This document shows positions 11,633-22,973 of a stretch of 64,000 bases of DNA, piece after piece (within the stretch, counting starts at the first letter, position 1; the number at the start of each line of letters is the position of its first letter). The notes beneath the pieces are model-generated. The model was not told the origin of the DNA. It made no database searches and was given only the letters and a program-made list of their open reading frames with translations. The position numbers were made by a program, and so were the translations under genes. The stretch is from Physcomitrium patens. Taxonomy: Eukaryota; Streptophyta; Bryopsida; Funariales; Funariaceae. The stretch spans positions 10,878,639 to 10,942,638 of the forward strand of contig NC_037273.1 in the NCBI RefSeq assembly GCF_000002425.4, in the 5' to 3' direction.

Positions 11633-12996
11633 TGTTGTATTACGTGCTTTCCTACTCGAGAACGCGCCGGGTGTCTGGCTGTAGAAGGTAGTATGGAGAT
11701 TCATCAATAGTCAAGCAGTCTATCAGTTTTTACTGCTGGAATATAAACGACTGCAACAATGTACCGTAAATCTATACGGATGCTCTTCGACTGCTTATCG
11801 AAGTCCTTTTTTTTCCCAGCCGGTAGGTATCTAGACGTTACAGAGAACCCCGAACAACCCAAACTGTTAATCTTCAATACCCTTTTGTACTTACGATCTT
11901 GTATCCACTCACTGTCCTGTTAGATTAACCCAATAAATTTCATTCACTCCGCATACTCAATCCTATAGACGCCCTTTTAATCCTTCAATCACAGACGTAA
12001 CTTGATTTTACAAAACAGTCAAGAGTATTCAAACCCACTTCAATAAAAATCTTGATTCACCATTACAACACTGACTTCAGCAGCGATTGCCTCAGCCTTC
12101 CCAAAACTCTACGAAGAAGAAAAATCCAAATTCTATGTCTTTCCTTCTCCGACCCGAAGCATGAAGCTCCTCTCTCTAATCCCTTTGATCTTCAAAAACC
12201 TCCAATGAAAACTGAACTAGTAACCTTGCAAAAGCTTGAAAACTAGCTCCCCCCGATTCCCCAGAGAAAAAATAAAAACCCCCTTTCAAAACTATATCCC
12301 CCCTAACCTTATCCTCTAAATTTCTTCAATCTTCCATCTTAGATCCGAAATTGGCTCCCACCTCAAGCTTGGATCCGAAATTGGCTCTCGCCGTCAAGCT
12401 TGGATCCAAAATTTGCTCTCGCCGTCAGAGCTTTCTCCTCCGTTTTTACCTTTAAGAAATCCATTTATCGAGAACAACGTTCCCTGAAATGGCACAGAGA
12501 ACAGGACAGCCTGAAACAGAATCGAATCCCGTAATCGGGACCACATTGAGTCGCCGGACCAATTCAGGTCCCATATTGGAAAAGATGCCCGTAGTAACCT
12601 GGATGTTCCTGTAATTGGGTCAAATTGGTCCTCACGTCAGATTGGCTAAGACCTGTAGTAAGACCTGGATTTCCCGTAATTAGACTGCATTGGGTTGACC
12701 GGCCAATTCAGGTCTCATATTGGATAAGAGGACCCGGATTGGATTCTCGAAATTGGATCCAATTGGCTCCTCGAACTCGTCGTGTGAATTGGTCCTTCTC
12801 TTCCTGCTGACTCCCGTTATTGGAATCGAATGGAGCATTTCAGTATGCCCCGGCTGACTGTAACGGAGTGACTGAACCTGACCACTCAGTATTTGTACTG
12901 GAGTTGGTGGATGCTCCCAATATTCGAGGTAACTGAATATTAATAAAATTCTCCTTTCTTTTTATTTTCACTGTATACTCGTATTAGAACACGACA
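11633..12996 (-). mobile_element. Solo LTR of family B inside element A
   Basis: About 1364 bp, the reverse complement of the B LTRs at 17544, 24861 and 26260. It starts TGTTGTATTACG and ends ACGACA, flanked by ACGT (11629-11632) and ACGC (12997-13000), a 4-bp target duplication with one change. It interrupts the 3' region of element A just downstream of the chromodomain. Short reading frames inside (for example 12052-12246, identical in translation to 18457-18263) are LTR sequence, not genes. Confidence 0.9.
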
Positions 12997-13009
12997 ACGC
13001 GTTGTATCT

Positions 13010-13640
13010 TGCCATCTAATGGAGGAAGAACATGTCATTCTTGAAGATCATCATCTCGATTGCATCGTCTTAAAGGTTGTGACAATCATAATGTCTCGTC
13101 TGACAAGTCAGCAAATAAAGGCTCTTCAGTCGAATCCGCTCGTTGTAGGTTCTCCATCTACTGAGCGTCACTACTACAAAGAAGCTACGAACAAGAATTG
13201 AAAGTAGAATGTTATCTTGCCTAGATGTTGTTTCTTTTATAAAGAAGGTTTTCATCTTGATTTTGATGGATGTCGTCCATGAAAAGCCTCCACCGTCTTT
13301 ATTGTATTTGCAAGAATCTTTATTGGCTCCTATGTACATTCATTAATATCATATCTGCGCCAATGGACAAGATATTCTAATTTATTTTGATACCGCCTTG
13401 AATCTAAGACTTCTTCTACTTCAAACTCTTCATTATTGTCCACTTCTATAGGAGGAGGTGGAGCTTGTCGTCTTCTTAGTATGTCCACTGTCTTGTATGG
13501 TTCAAAAAGAGACACGTAGAATACTGGATGGATTTTCATTGACTCTGGTAGATGTAAACAATATGCAACTAGATTGATTTGTGCAGAAATAGAAAATGGT
13601 CCCAACCTTCGATAGTCCAACTTGTCACAAGGACAAGTAG
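13010..13640 (-). pseudogene. Element A: integrase C-terminus with chromodomain
   Basis: The minus-strand ORF 13620-13330 encodes the integrase C-terminal SH3-like tail, including HPVFYVSLFEPYK (the usual HPVFHVSLLKPY motif). A proline stretch and the chromodomain start EEFEVEEVLDSRRYQNKLEY with LVHWRRY follow. Chromodomains on integrases of plant chromoviruses are known to bind modified histone H3 and steer insertion into heterochromatin. The ORF ends shortly after the HWRRY core, and the domain's last helix continues in broken frame. The solo LTR lies immediately downstream. Confidence 0.85.
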
Positions 13641-13989
13641 TCTTGATATTGCAACAAAGTAGTCATACCTTATCACCTAAGAGGAATAGTGGTTGTTCCT
13701 TTTGATAGACATCCACATTGACCTTTTGTTGTTCTTGAGCCTCTTTTAACTTCACCTTCATCGTTGCATATAGCTCTAATAAATGAATTGCCAAATCTTT
13801 CGAAGCAAGATTATCAACTTTTGAAAAATCAAAAGTATCAAGTCATGGATGATAACCATAATTAGCAAAGAAAGGTGTTTGTTTTGTAGAAGAATGTATC
13901 ATGTTATTGTAAGCAAACACTACCAATGGTAAAAGAGTTGTCCAATCATCTTATTGGTAAATAATGGTACATCTTAAATATTACTCCAA

Positions 13990-14640
13990 AACTTGATTAA
14001 CACGCTCCGTTTGTCCATCAGTTTGAAGATGGAATGCCGATGATAGTTTTATATCCACTTTTAGAATCTTAAAAAGAGTCCGCCAAAATCTCATACAAAT
14101 TGAGTTCCCCTTTCTGATATAATATCCTTGGGTAATCCATGATAGCAATAGATATTGTCAAGAAAGAGCTTAGCTATTTCTTCATCTGTGATAGATTTTG
14201 TACATGGTACAAAATATGCCATCTTGATAAAACGATCTACTATCACGAATATAGAGTCATAAGAATCTGAGATTGGAAGATCCATGATAAAGTCTAGAGA
14301 AATAGAAGACTATGGTTGTTCAGAAATGGGTAATCGCTGAAGAAGTCCAAAAGGTCGATGACGAGGAGTTTTTGATCTTGAGCAAACATCACATGATTGT
14401 ACAAAATCTTTAACTACCTTCCACATTTGAGGCCACCAAAAATCCCTAGATATCACCTCCAAAGTCTTATTATATCCAAAATGTCCTGCTACTGGGAAGT
14501 CGTGACAAGCTTGAAGAACACGTAAATGTGCTTCTCCTTCTGGAACATATAGGCGTCTTTCGAAATAGAGTAGGTTGTTCTTGAATTCAATATTAGAGGG
14601 ATCATGAGATTTAGAAGAATTATTCTTAATATCATGAACA
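13990..14640 (-). pseudogene. Element A: integrase zinc-binding and catalytic core
   Basis: Minus strand. The zinc-binding domain is readable around 14540-14370: ACHDFPVAGHFG supplies two His and SCDVCSRSK supplies two Cys. The core follows with SISLDFIMDLP (first catalytic Asp), then IISERGTQF near 14110, where the second catalytic Asp is replaced by Glu, and QTDGQTERVNQVLE near 14030-13990, which keeps the catalytic Glu. Stops (for example in the SEQP-stop-SSIS stretch) separate the pieces. The lesion in the D,D-35-E triad and the stops mean it is inactive. Confidence 0.85.
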
Positions 14641-14655
14641 AGAGGACATACTTAA

Positions 14656-15075
14656 CTACACTTGCTTTAGAAAAGTTAAATCAACAGTCAATATTGATTT
14701 TATTGCTCGAAGATGAAATTGCTCTGGCTTCAAGAAAACCATTCTTTGTTGCTCAAAAGCTACATCTCCTTCTTTTGGTGCAAGATAAGAATGTCTAGAG
14801 AAGGCATCGGACAAACCTTGTTGTTTTTCTAGCCGATAAGTGATGATGAATTTCAATCTTAATAAAGACATTCTCCAACAAGCTTGACAATGATTTAATA
14901 CGGGTGTTGACACAAAATATTCGAGGTTCTTGTGATCCGTATACACGGTGACTTGGCTGGAAGCGCCTTCTAGATAATGATGCCATTCTTGAAAAGAATC
15001 CACAATTGCAAGAAGTTCTTTGTCATGGATCTCAAAATTGATTTCTGCTATTGAGAATTTTCTTCAATGAAAGGT
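14656..15075 (-). pseudogene. Element A: RNase H domain
   Basis: The minus-strand ORF 15003-14656 carries VTVYTDHKNLEYF and the SDAFSR segment (usually ADALSR) typical of the Ty3/gypsy RNase H end. The start of the domain, with METDASDF, lies at the end of the RT ORF upstream (about 15150-15120), separated by a frame change. Confidence 0.8.
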
Positions 15076-16094
15076 TACTGGATGAAGTTTGTCATGTGTT
15101 CCCATTTGTGATAAAATTGCACCCAAACAAAGTCTGATGCATCTGTTTCCATAAAGAATGCTTTGGAAAAATCAACACGATACAAGATTGGTACAAAAAC
15201 AAACGCTGTCTTCAAAGATTCAAAAGCAACTTTCGCTTCTTGATTCCATTGGAGTTTGTCTTTACAAGTCAAACGTGTAAGTGGAGTTGCAACTCGAGAG
15301 AAGTCTTTGATGAAGATCTGATAGTAGTTGGCAAATCCCAAAAAACATTCGACATCTCTTACCGTTTTTGGGATCTTCCAGTCTATAATAGTTTCAACTT
15401 TCTTAGGATCCATCATAAGTCCATCATTTGAAATGATGTATCCTAAGAAATCGACTTGAGTTGTGTGGAATACACACTTTTCTATCTTGGCATAGAGTCC
15501 TGCATCTCTTAATTTTTGTAACACATGATGAATATGAAGTTCATGTTCTTCTGGATTCTTAGAATAGATCAAGATGTCATTTAGATAACAAACCACTAAG
15601 TTGTCCAAAAACTCTAGAAAAACATCATTCATTAGATATTGAAAAGCTACTGGTACATTTGTAAGTCCAAAAGGCATGACATTGTATTCAAACTATTCAT
15701 ACCTAGTTTGAAATGTAGTCTTCCATTCATCTCCTTCTTTGATGCGTACTAGATTGTATGTTCCCCGAAGTTCTATTTTTGTATAGATCTTAGCTTGACT
15801 CAGTTGATCAAGAAGTCCACATATTAAAAGTAGTCGATAACTATTCTTGATGGTAATCTTGTTGAGTCCTCGATAATCAACACACATCCGTAATGATCCA
15901 TCTTTTTTCTTCACAAATAGAATTGGAGCTCCTACTGGAGATTTTGAATGGTGTATGAAATTCTTGGCTAGATTTTCTTCAATATACTCCTTGAGTTCAG
16001 TCAACTCATTCTGTGATAAACTGTAGATTGGTCCGAATGGGGGTTGTGCTCTTTCTTGAAGGTCAATTGAGCAATCATAGGGACGATGTTCCAA
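15075..16094 (-). pseudogene. Element A: reverse transcriptase
   Basis: Two minus-strand ORFs, 16094-15693 and 15677-15075, together cover the RT. Visible motifs in order are [20 protein letters not shown] (fingers), MPFGLTNVPVAFQYLMND, and the palm box CYLNDILIYSKN. The invariant second position of the Y-x-D-D box is Asn instead of Asp (a G-to-A change), which abolishes catalysis. The first ORF ends in [10 protein letters not shown], just before the expected GHYEF-like turn, where a stop interrupts. The thumb and the RNase H start (METDASDF) follow in the second ORF. Very similar to the RT remnants in elements C and D. Confidence 0.9.
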
Positions 16095-16352
16095 GAGTGT
16101 ATCCGTATTGTTTTTTTTGAATACATCTTGAAATTCTTGATATTAGCTTGGAATGCCTCTTGAAGTCTTTTCACCAGTAGAAACAGGTGTGGCATAAATA
16201 ATATATGGTGATTCTTTCATAGCAGCAAGTAAGAAAGCTTTTGCACCTATAAATACGGGTTTAATTGAACTGGACTTATGACTCTCTACTTGATTAACTA
16301 CACTGTTAGTTATACTTTTAGAGAAAGTAAGAGTTCGAGAAATCCAATCTAT

Positions 16353-16730
16353 TTAAGGGTTGTATTTTTTTAACCACGATAAACCTAAAATGATTGGATT
16401 AGAGAGAGATCTAATGATATTAAATACTACAAAACTATTATGACCATTGATTATTACTTCTATAGGAAGGGTTTTGTGAGTAATATCTCCAAAAGACAAT
16501 GGACGACCATCTATGACTTTTACATGAACAGGTTTATTTTTCTTTATTAAAGATATGCTATGTCTTTTAGTAAATTCTTCATCTAAAAAACACGTTGAGG
16601 CTCCTGAATCTAACAAGGTAGAGACTTTGTAATGTTTAGGTCCTAAAATAACATTTAATGTAAAACAAGGAGAGGGCTCTGAGGAGAGAATAGGATCTTT
16701 ATTAGATGTTGTGCAAGGTTCCAACTGCAC
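16353..16730 (-). pseudogene. Element A: retropepsin-like protease
   Basis: A 125-codon minus-strand ORF. It contains VSTLLDSGASTCFLDEEFT, the D-S-G active site of retroviral-type aspartic proteases, and later NPIILGLSWLKKYNP, equal to the conserved ILG-x-x-WL flap-following motif. The linker from 16350 to 16100 towards the RT has stops. It follows gag with only a few bases between the frames, as in a gag-pol polyprotein. Confidence 0.85.
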
Positions 16731-16735
16731 GGTCC

Positions 16736-17543
16736 CTATTGTAGCTGGATAAACTCGTTTTTCAACACATTGTCTTCTTTCACAACCATACTCTTTATTT
16801 TATGATTATGTCGTTTCTTTGGACAATGTTGAGCAGTGTGCTTTGGTTTTTCATAATATAAACATAATCCTTCTTGACGACGACGAGTCTTTTCTTGTAC
16901 AGTAAGAGGTTTGAAATGTACTACATCAATTTGCATATCCTCTACTTCTGAATGTATGTATTGAAGAGGTGTTGATATTGCCATTGAATTATAGTAACGT
17001 TGAGGTCGGTTCTCAGATCGGAATTCAAAAAGGTGATTGTCGCACTTCACAGCAAAGTCAATTGCTTGACTCAATGTTTGAGGATTAAGTAAGTTGAGTA
17101 TTAATTTTTTTATGTCATATTGTAATCCGTAGAGAAATTGGCTCTTAAGTGCAGCATCATCCCACTTGATATCTGTTGTAAGTTGTTGAAATTGTGAAGC
17201 ATACAACGTTATTGATCGATTACTTTGTCATAAAATATGGATCTTATTGGTTGCAACATGAATTGCATCATGTTCTCCATACATGGATCGAAACTCTATC
17301 AGAAAAGCCTCTAGATTATCCAATATTGGATCTCGTCGTTCAAGAAAAGATGAAAACCATGATAGTATTGAATCTGGAAGAAGCATACCAATGAATCTAA
17401 CTTGCAATCCTAGAGTTCGATAGCTTTGGGGTTGAAGTTCAATCACAAGTTACACTTGATTGATAAATCCTCGAAACTTGGATCTGATGCCATCAAACTT
17501 CTCAGATAGGACAATTCATGGTTCTCTAACATTTGAAGGACGT
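16736..17543 (-). pseudogene. Element A: gag, C-terminal part
   Basis: Minus-strand ORFs 17446-17228 and 17206-16736 give the capsid (FIGMLLPDSILSWFSSFLER region) and the nucleocapsid. The zinc knuckle reads CLYYEKPKHTAQHC, with Tyr in place of the second Cys (TGT to TAT), so zinc binding would be impaired. The same box in element C is intact. The gene is cut at 17543 by the tandem B element; its N-terminal part lies 10 kb away at 27593-27787. Confidence 0.8.
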
Positions 17544-18877
17544 TGTCGTGTTGTAACACGAGTATACAGTGAAAATAAAAAGAAAGAGGAATTTTATTAA
17601 TATTCAGTTACCTCGAATATTGGGAGCATCAACCAACTCCAATACAAATACTGAGTGGTCAGGTTCAGTCACTCCGTTACAGTCAGCCGAGGCATACTGA
17701 AATCCTCCATTCGATTCCAATAACGGGAGTCACCAGAAAGAGAAGGACCAATTCACACGACGGGTTTGAGGAGCCAATTAGATCCAATTTTGAGAATCCA
17801 ATCCGGGTCCTCTTATCCAATATGAGACCTGAATTGGCCGGTCAACCCAATGCAGTCTAATTACGGGAAATCCAGGTCTTACTACAGGTCTTAGCCAGTC
17901 TGACGCGAGGACCAATTTGACCCAATTACGGAAACATCTAGGTTACTATGGGCATCTTTCCCAATATAGGACCTGAATTGGTCGGGCGACTCAATGTGGT
18001 CCCGATTACGGGGTTCGATTCTGTTTCAGGCTGTCCTGTTCTCTGTGCCGTTTCAGGGAACGTTATTTTCGGTAAAATGGATTTCGTAAAGGTAAAAACG
18101 GAGGAAAAAGCTTGACGGCGAGAGCCAATTTCGGATCCAAGCTTGAGGTGGGAGCCAATTTCGGATCTAAGATGGAAGATTGAAGAAATTTAGAGGATAA
18201 GGTTAGGGGGGATATAGTTTTGAAAGGGGGTTTTTATTTTTTCTCTGGGGAATCGGGGGGAGCTAGTTTTCAAGCTTTTGCAAGGTTACTAGTTCAGTTT
18301 TCATTGGAGGTTTTTGAAGATCAAAGGGATTAGAGAGAGGAGCTTCATGCTTCGGGTCGGAGAAGGAAAGACATAGAATTTGGATTTTTCTTCTTCGTAG
18401 AGTTTTGGGAAGGCTGAGGCAATCGCTGCTGAAGTCAGTGTTGTAATGGTGAATCAAGATTTTTATTGAAGTGGGTTTGAATACTCTTGACTGTTTTGTG
18501 AAATCAAGTTACGTCTGTGATTGAAGGATTAAAAGGGCGTCTATAGGATTGAGTATGCGGAGTGAATGAAATTTATTGGGTTAATCTAACAGGACAGTCA
18601 GTGGATACAAGATCGTAAGTACAAAAGGGTATTGAAGATTAACAGTTTGGGTTGTTCGGGGTTCTCTGTAACGTCTAGAGACCTACCGGCTGGGGCAAAA
18701 AAAGGACTACGACAAGCAGTCGAAGGGCATCAGTAAAGATTTACGGTGTATTCTTGCAGTCGTTTATATTCCAGCAGTAAAAACTGATAGACTGCTTGAC
18801 TATCGGCGGATCTCCATGCTACCTTCTACAGCCAGACGCCCGGCGCGTTCTTGAGCAGGAAAGCACGTAATACGACA
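17544..18877 (+). repeat. LTR1 of element B
   Basis: 1334 bp with TG...CA ends and 6-bp perfect terminal inverted repeats. Between about 17716 and 18170 I count 14 CCAAT pentamers on either strand, and there is an internal degenerate direct repeat (ATTCAGGTC/GAATTGG blocks about 145 bp apart). As the 5' LTR it would carry the promoter. Short reading frames in it are not genes. Confidence 0.92.
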
Positions 18878-18881
18878 TAAT

Positions 18882-18897
18882 TGGTGAACCCGATGTG
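18882..18897 (+). other. Primer binding site of element B
   Basis: TGGTGAACCCGATGTG lies four bases after LTR1 and begins with TGG, the complement of a tRNA CCA end. The second copy after LTR2 reads TGGTGAACCCGACGTG. It does not match the initiator-Met site (TGGTATCAGAGC); I cannot name the tRNA. Confidence 0.65.
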
Positions 18898-18948
18898 AAA
18901 GCTTGAGGTAGAAGGTATTGAATTTTGGTTGATTTTATCTTTATTTTT

Positions 18949-20298
18949 ATGGAAAACGAAAATAAAAATTTTGAAGGATTTTTGAGAGAAGTTTCTGGTG
19001 GGGAGTCTTCTAAAGGACAAGGTATGCACATGGATCCGTCTATTGCTAGTTTGTTTCAAGCCTTCGCATTGTCAATGCAGCAACAGCAAAGCAATGATCG
19101 AAAGGAAGCTTTGGCAACCAAAGCATTGCAAGTAGTGGTCAATAAAATTGATCAATTTGATGGGAAGAATATTTCAAGGTATTTAAGATGTTATGTTCGT
19201 GAAATGGAATTAAATCGGGTTTCTGAGAAGAAAATGGTTGCACTATTTGGACTTGCCACGATACCGGAGATAAGGGACCACATTACATCGATTACGGATC
19301 GTTGTGGGAATTCATGGGAGGATTTTTCACATGCATTGAAAGACGAATATTTCTTGGAAGATGCTGATCGCGTTACTAAGAAGCTGTTTCTGGGATGGAT
19401 TGAACGGCCCAATAAGAATTTACAAGCAACAGAGCTACTAAGGGAATTTGAGAGGCAGTACTCTCAATTATCGAAGGTAGAAAAATTGACATTGGAGCCG
19501 AACAAAGTTGATCTATTTGTTCAAGCTGCTGATGGAGAATTGCAAGAGAAATTAGAACCCCTTCTTGAAGACAAAGAAGAAGATGAAGGATTGACAACGA
19601 AGTGGAAGAACGTTGAAGATGCGGTGGGGTTGCTTACAAAAAAAGAAAGGAGGAAGGATAGGAGTAATATTCTGAAAACAGTACAAGCACTCAAAGCTCC
19701 AGTACGTACAACACCACCAACAATGCCTACAATTCAACCTTCGACATCCTTGTCAAAAAAAGCAGATATGGATATGGAAGAAATTATACGAGGAATGCCA
19801 AATCTTCAAATCAAATTGGCAAGACTTGAAGAGAATACTTCTATAAATAATTCAAAGAATGTTTCAAAACAAGGATATGTACAAAGATGCATTTGGTGTG
19901 ATGATGCTTCACACACTAGAAAAGATTGCAATGAATTTAATAATATGATACGGCAGGGAATTATTTGCTGGAAAGATGGGAAGATAGCATTGAAAGATAG
20001 GGAGGATCTTCTTCAAACCAATTTTGGCAAGGGAGGAATGAGAGCATTGGTTCAAGATTACTTAAAAGAGCATGAAACAGTAGTACGAGAAAGTGCAAGT
20101 TATGGTGCTAGAGTAGATGATGAAATTGGTGGAAGTACGGAAACTAGAGAGTTTTGGGCTTCTGCCATTTCTACAATGCAAGAAGGGAAATTACCTCGAG
20201 AATCGTTATTGAGAACTGCAGCTACAATACGAGGTAGAACAGCTTGGGAGGATCCTGTTGAGTCTCTTTCAGTTCATGCATATATTGCTAAGAGCTAA
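18949..20298 (+). pseudogene. Element B: gag
   Basis: Open frame of about 449 codons; the ATG at 18949 (MENENKNFEGF) is preferred to the upstream ATG at 18925, which adds only hydrophobic residues. The protein is hydrophilic, with a capsid-like middle section (KLFLGWIERPNK) and a nucleocapsid zinc knuckle CIWCDDASHTRKDC at about 19888-19929, a complete C-x2-C-x4-H-x4-C. The frame stops at TAA 20296 and continues in the same frame through a second TAA near 20407 into the protease ORF, so gag and pol probably formed one polyprotein. Whether the stop at 20296 is a natural gag end or a lesion cannot be decided from one copy. Confidence 0.8.
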
Positions 20299-21320
20299 CA
20301 TGAAGCTTTGATGGAAGAAAAAAGACGAGGAAATTTTGATGATACTAGAGAAGGAAATTCTTTTAAGAGGCAAACTCGAGGAGACAAGGCTTTGGAGGCA
20401 ACTTCATAAGAATTTCATGTAAAGGATACCTCATCATCATTGGGAGAAAAAACAACGGAGACAAAAGATAAGGGCAAATCAATTACTTATAAACTACTTT
20501 CTGACATTGAAGCGGCAACAAATTTGAAAGGGGTGTTGGAAGAACGTATATTAAACGCTAAGGTGGAATTCACATTGAAAGAAGTCTTAGGAATTGCAAA
20601 GAAGGAGTTTCATGATGTTATCATTGACAGCATTAAGCGAAAGAGGCAATTAATGGGCGAAACTGCAATGAGTCATGCTATTGATGCAAGAATATGTAGA
20701 GATGAAGAAGAGGTTGATATTGGTTACAAGCAACCAACAAATGAAAAGAATGGATATAATCAACGAGTACATTTCGAAGATTCTAGTGACAAGGAAATGG
20801 AAACTTTGAGCCATTATACTCGAAAGCATTGGGCAAGGGCAACTACTGAGGTATTGGTGAAAGTAGGAGATATAGAAGAACCAATAGTTGCTTTGGTGGA
20901 CCATGGTTCTGAAATAAATCTCATGTCTAAAGATCTTTATAAGAAGCAAAAATGGCCAATTGATATGGAACATGGATGGGCAATACGAGCAGCTAATAAC
21001 ACATGAGGCAAATTATATGGAGCTTGTCCAGATGTCAAAATTCGGATTGGGGATGTTGCGACGGAGCAACATTTCTTCGTTCAAGATACAACATCTTATC
21101 CGTTGATTTTAGGACAACCTTATATCACGGCAACACGGATGGAAATAAAGGTACTTGACGATGGTTCTGCTTATGCAAGGATACGGAGCAAAGATGGGAG
21201 GAAAGCTGTACAATTTCTAACAGTACCTCCTAACCATGAACGGAATCGAGATAGGTTGAGGGAGAAACCATTGCCAAAGATTGTTGAAGGATTTAAGGAT
21301 TTTGGGGAGGTACCACTGTA
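20299..21320 (+). pseudogene. Element B: protease region
   Basis: Same frame as gag. The ORF 20440-21006 ends with IVALVDHGSEINLMSKDLYK, where the aspartic-protease box reads D-H-G instead of the usual D-T-G or D-S-G. TGA at 21004 replaces a likely Trp codon. The frame then continues through YPLILGQPYITATRMEIK (the I-L-G motif after the protease flap) to TAA at 21318. From memory, related elements in mosses and fungi also show DHGSE here, so it may be a family trait rather than damage. Confidence 0.7.
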
Positions 21321-21375
21321 AAGTGAGATTATGGAGGTACAAAAGAGGAGAAACTCTCGTGAGATGAAGGTGCCT

Positions 21376-22973
21376 TTGATGCGAGTTTTATTGGTATATT
21401 GGAAAATGGAAATATTATGTATAAGAAAGTTGATGATTTTAAAAGAAAAGAAAGAAAAAGATTATATAATATTGAAGGACAATTACGCAAGATAAGTGCA
21501 TTGCAAGAGGATGAGAGGATTTTGGGTGTTTATGAAGAAAATGGGCTGGAAGATTCATTGGAATTGATTACATCTATTGGGTTAGGGGATAATGATAAGA
21601 TTGTTGAGATTCATTCGAGAGAGGTTTATACCATGCTTGAATCTTTTCAAGCACCAGAAGTCACAGTAGAGACGAGATATAAAACGGCAGATAAGAAGGT
21701 AAAGCCTGTTGCCGGACCATTACCAGAGGATTCTAAAGAACAAATGGGAGAAGCATCAAAAGAAGCAAGTTTAAGAGATCCAATGAGTATTGGACATCAG
21801 TTTACTGAAGAGACTTTTGAAGAATTGAAGATTGGTTTTGATGGTTCTTTATTATCTGAGGAAATTACTTGCTTCAAAAAGATGTTGGCTAAACAAGGTA
21901 GATCGTTTGTCTTTGAATCTCATGAAATTGGGTGTGTGGATCCAAATATTATAACACCTATGGTTATCTTCACTGTACCGCATGTATCTTGGAATCTAAG
22001 ACCGATTCCAGTACCGAGGGCACATTTACCTAAATTGGTGGAACTATTAAAAGAAAAGATAAAGATGAAAATATTGGAACCTTCATTTGCGCCGTATTCT
22101 AGTCGATGGTTTACGGTACCTAAGAAGAATGGGTCACTACGGTTTATTCAAGATATGCAACCGATGAATGCAGTAACTGTCAGGAATGCAGGAATTGGAC
22201 CTATTGTGGATGAATTTACTGAGGCGTTTGCTGGAAGGGCGATCTATTCAATGGGTGATTTGTATTCAGGTTATGATCAATTTCAACTTGCCGAAGGAAG
22301 TAGAGATATGACAACGATGAGGACACCGCTTGGATTGGTTAGAATGTGCACTCTTCCTCAAGGCGCGACCAACTCAGTTGCACATATGATGAATGGGATG
22401 AATAAGGTATTGAGAGATTTTATTCCAGAAAAGACTATGCCTTTTCTGGATGATGTTCTTATAAAAAGGTACTGAGAAGGAGACAAGGATGAAACTTTAA
22501 ATAAGAAGGGATGTCGCAAATATGTTGTTGATCATATACAAGATTGTGAAAAGATGTTAACGCAGCTTGGAGAAGTTCATCTTATATTATCGCGTATGAA
22601 GTCCGTATTTGGAGTGCAAGAGGTTGTAATTGTTGGACATTTATGCGGATCTTATGGAAGAAAATCAGATCCGACTAAAGTTGATGCAATTGGAAGGATG
22701 AAAGAGGATTGTGGTTCTTTAACAGAGGTTCGCAGGTTTTTGGGTGCATGTGTATTTTATCGAATCTGGATCCCTCATTTTGCTCATATAGCGGATCCAT
22801 TATATGAACTATTACGCAAGGATTACCGATTTAAATGGGAAGAAAGGCATATTCAGGCAATGCAAAGATTGAAGAAATTATTGATGTCACCTCCAATATT
22901 GAGGAAGGTTGATTATAAGTGCAATAGACCAGTGATTCTTACTGTAGACTCTAGTCCAATTGCCGTTGGATGA
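21376..22973 (+). pseudogene. Element B: reverse transcriptase and RNase H start
   Basis: The frame differs from gag/protease by one base from about 21376, consistent with a 1-bp deletion. RT motifs: PIPVPRAHLPKLVELLKEKI, WFTVPKKNGSLRFIQDMQP, GDLYSGYDQFQLAE, LPQGATNSV, and the catalytic FLDDVLI (F-L-D-D version of Y-x-D-D, both Asp present). TGA at 22473 interrupts after the palm. The thumb and connection continue in the same frame at 22554-22973 (RRFLGACVFYRIWIPHFA), and the RNase H start TVDSSPIAVG is cut by TGA at 22971, where Trp would fit. Three TGA stops in this element at expected Trp positions suggest point decay, not design. Confidence 0.85.

Noticed and set aside
12052-12246. 64-codon frame identical in translation to one at 18457-18263
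   Set aside because: Identity arises because both lie in B-family LTRs; not conserved as a protein and located in non-coding LTR sequence.
20296-20440. Programmed readthrough between gag and pol of element B
   Set aside because: Two TAA stops lie in the same frame and other stops occur further on, so simple decay explains it as well. One copy cannot show programming.
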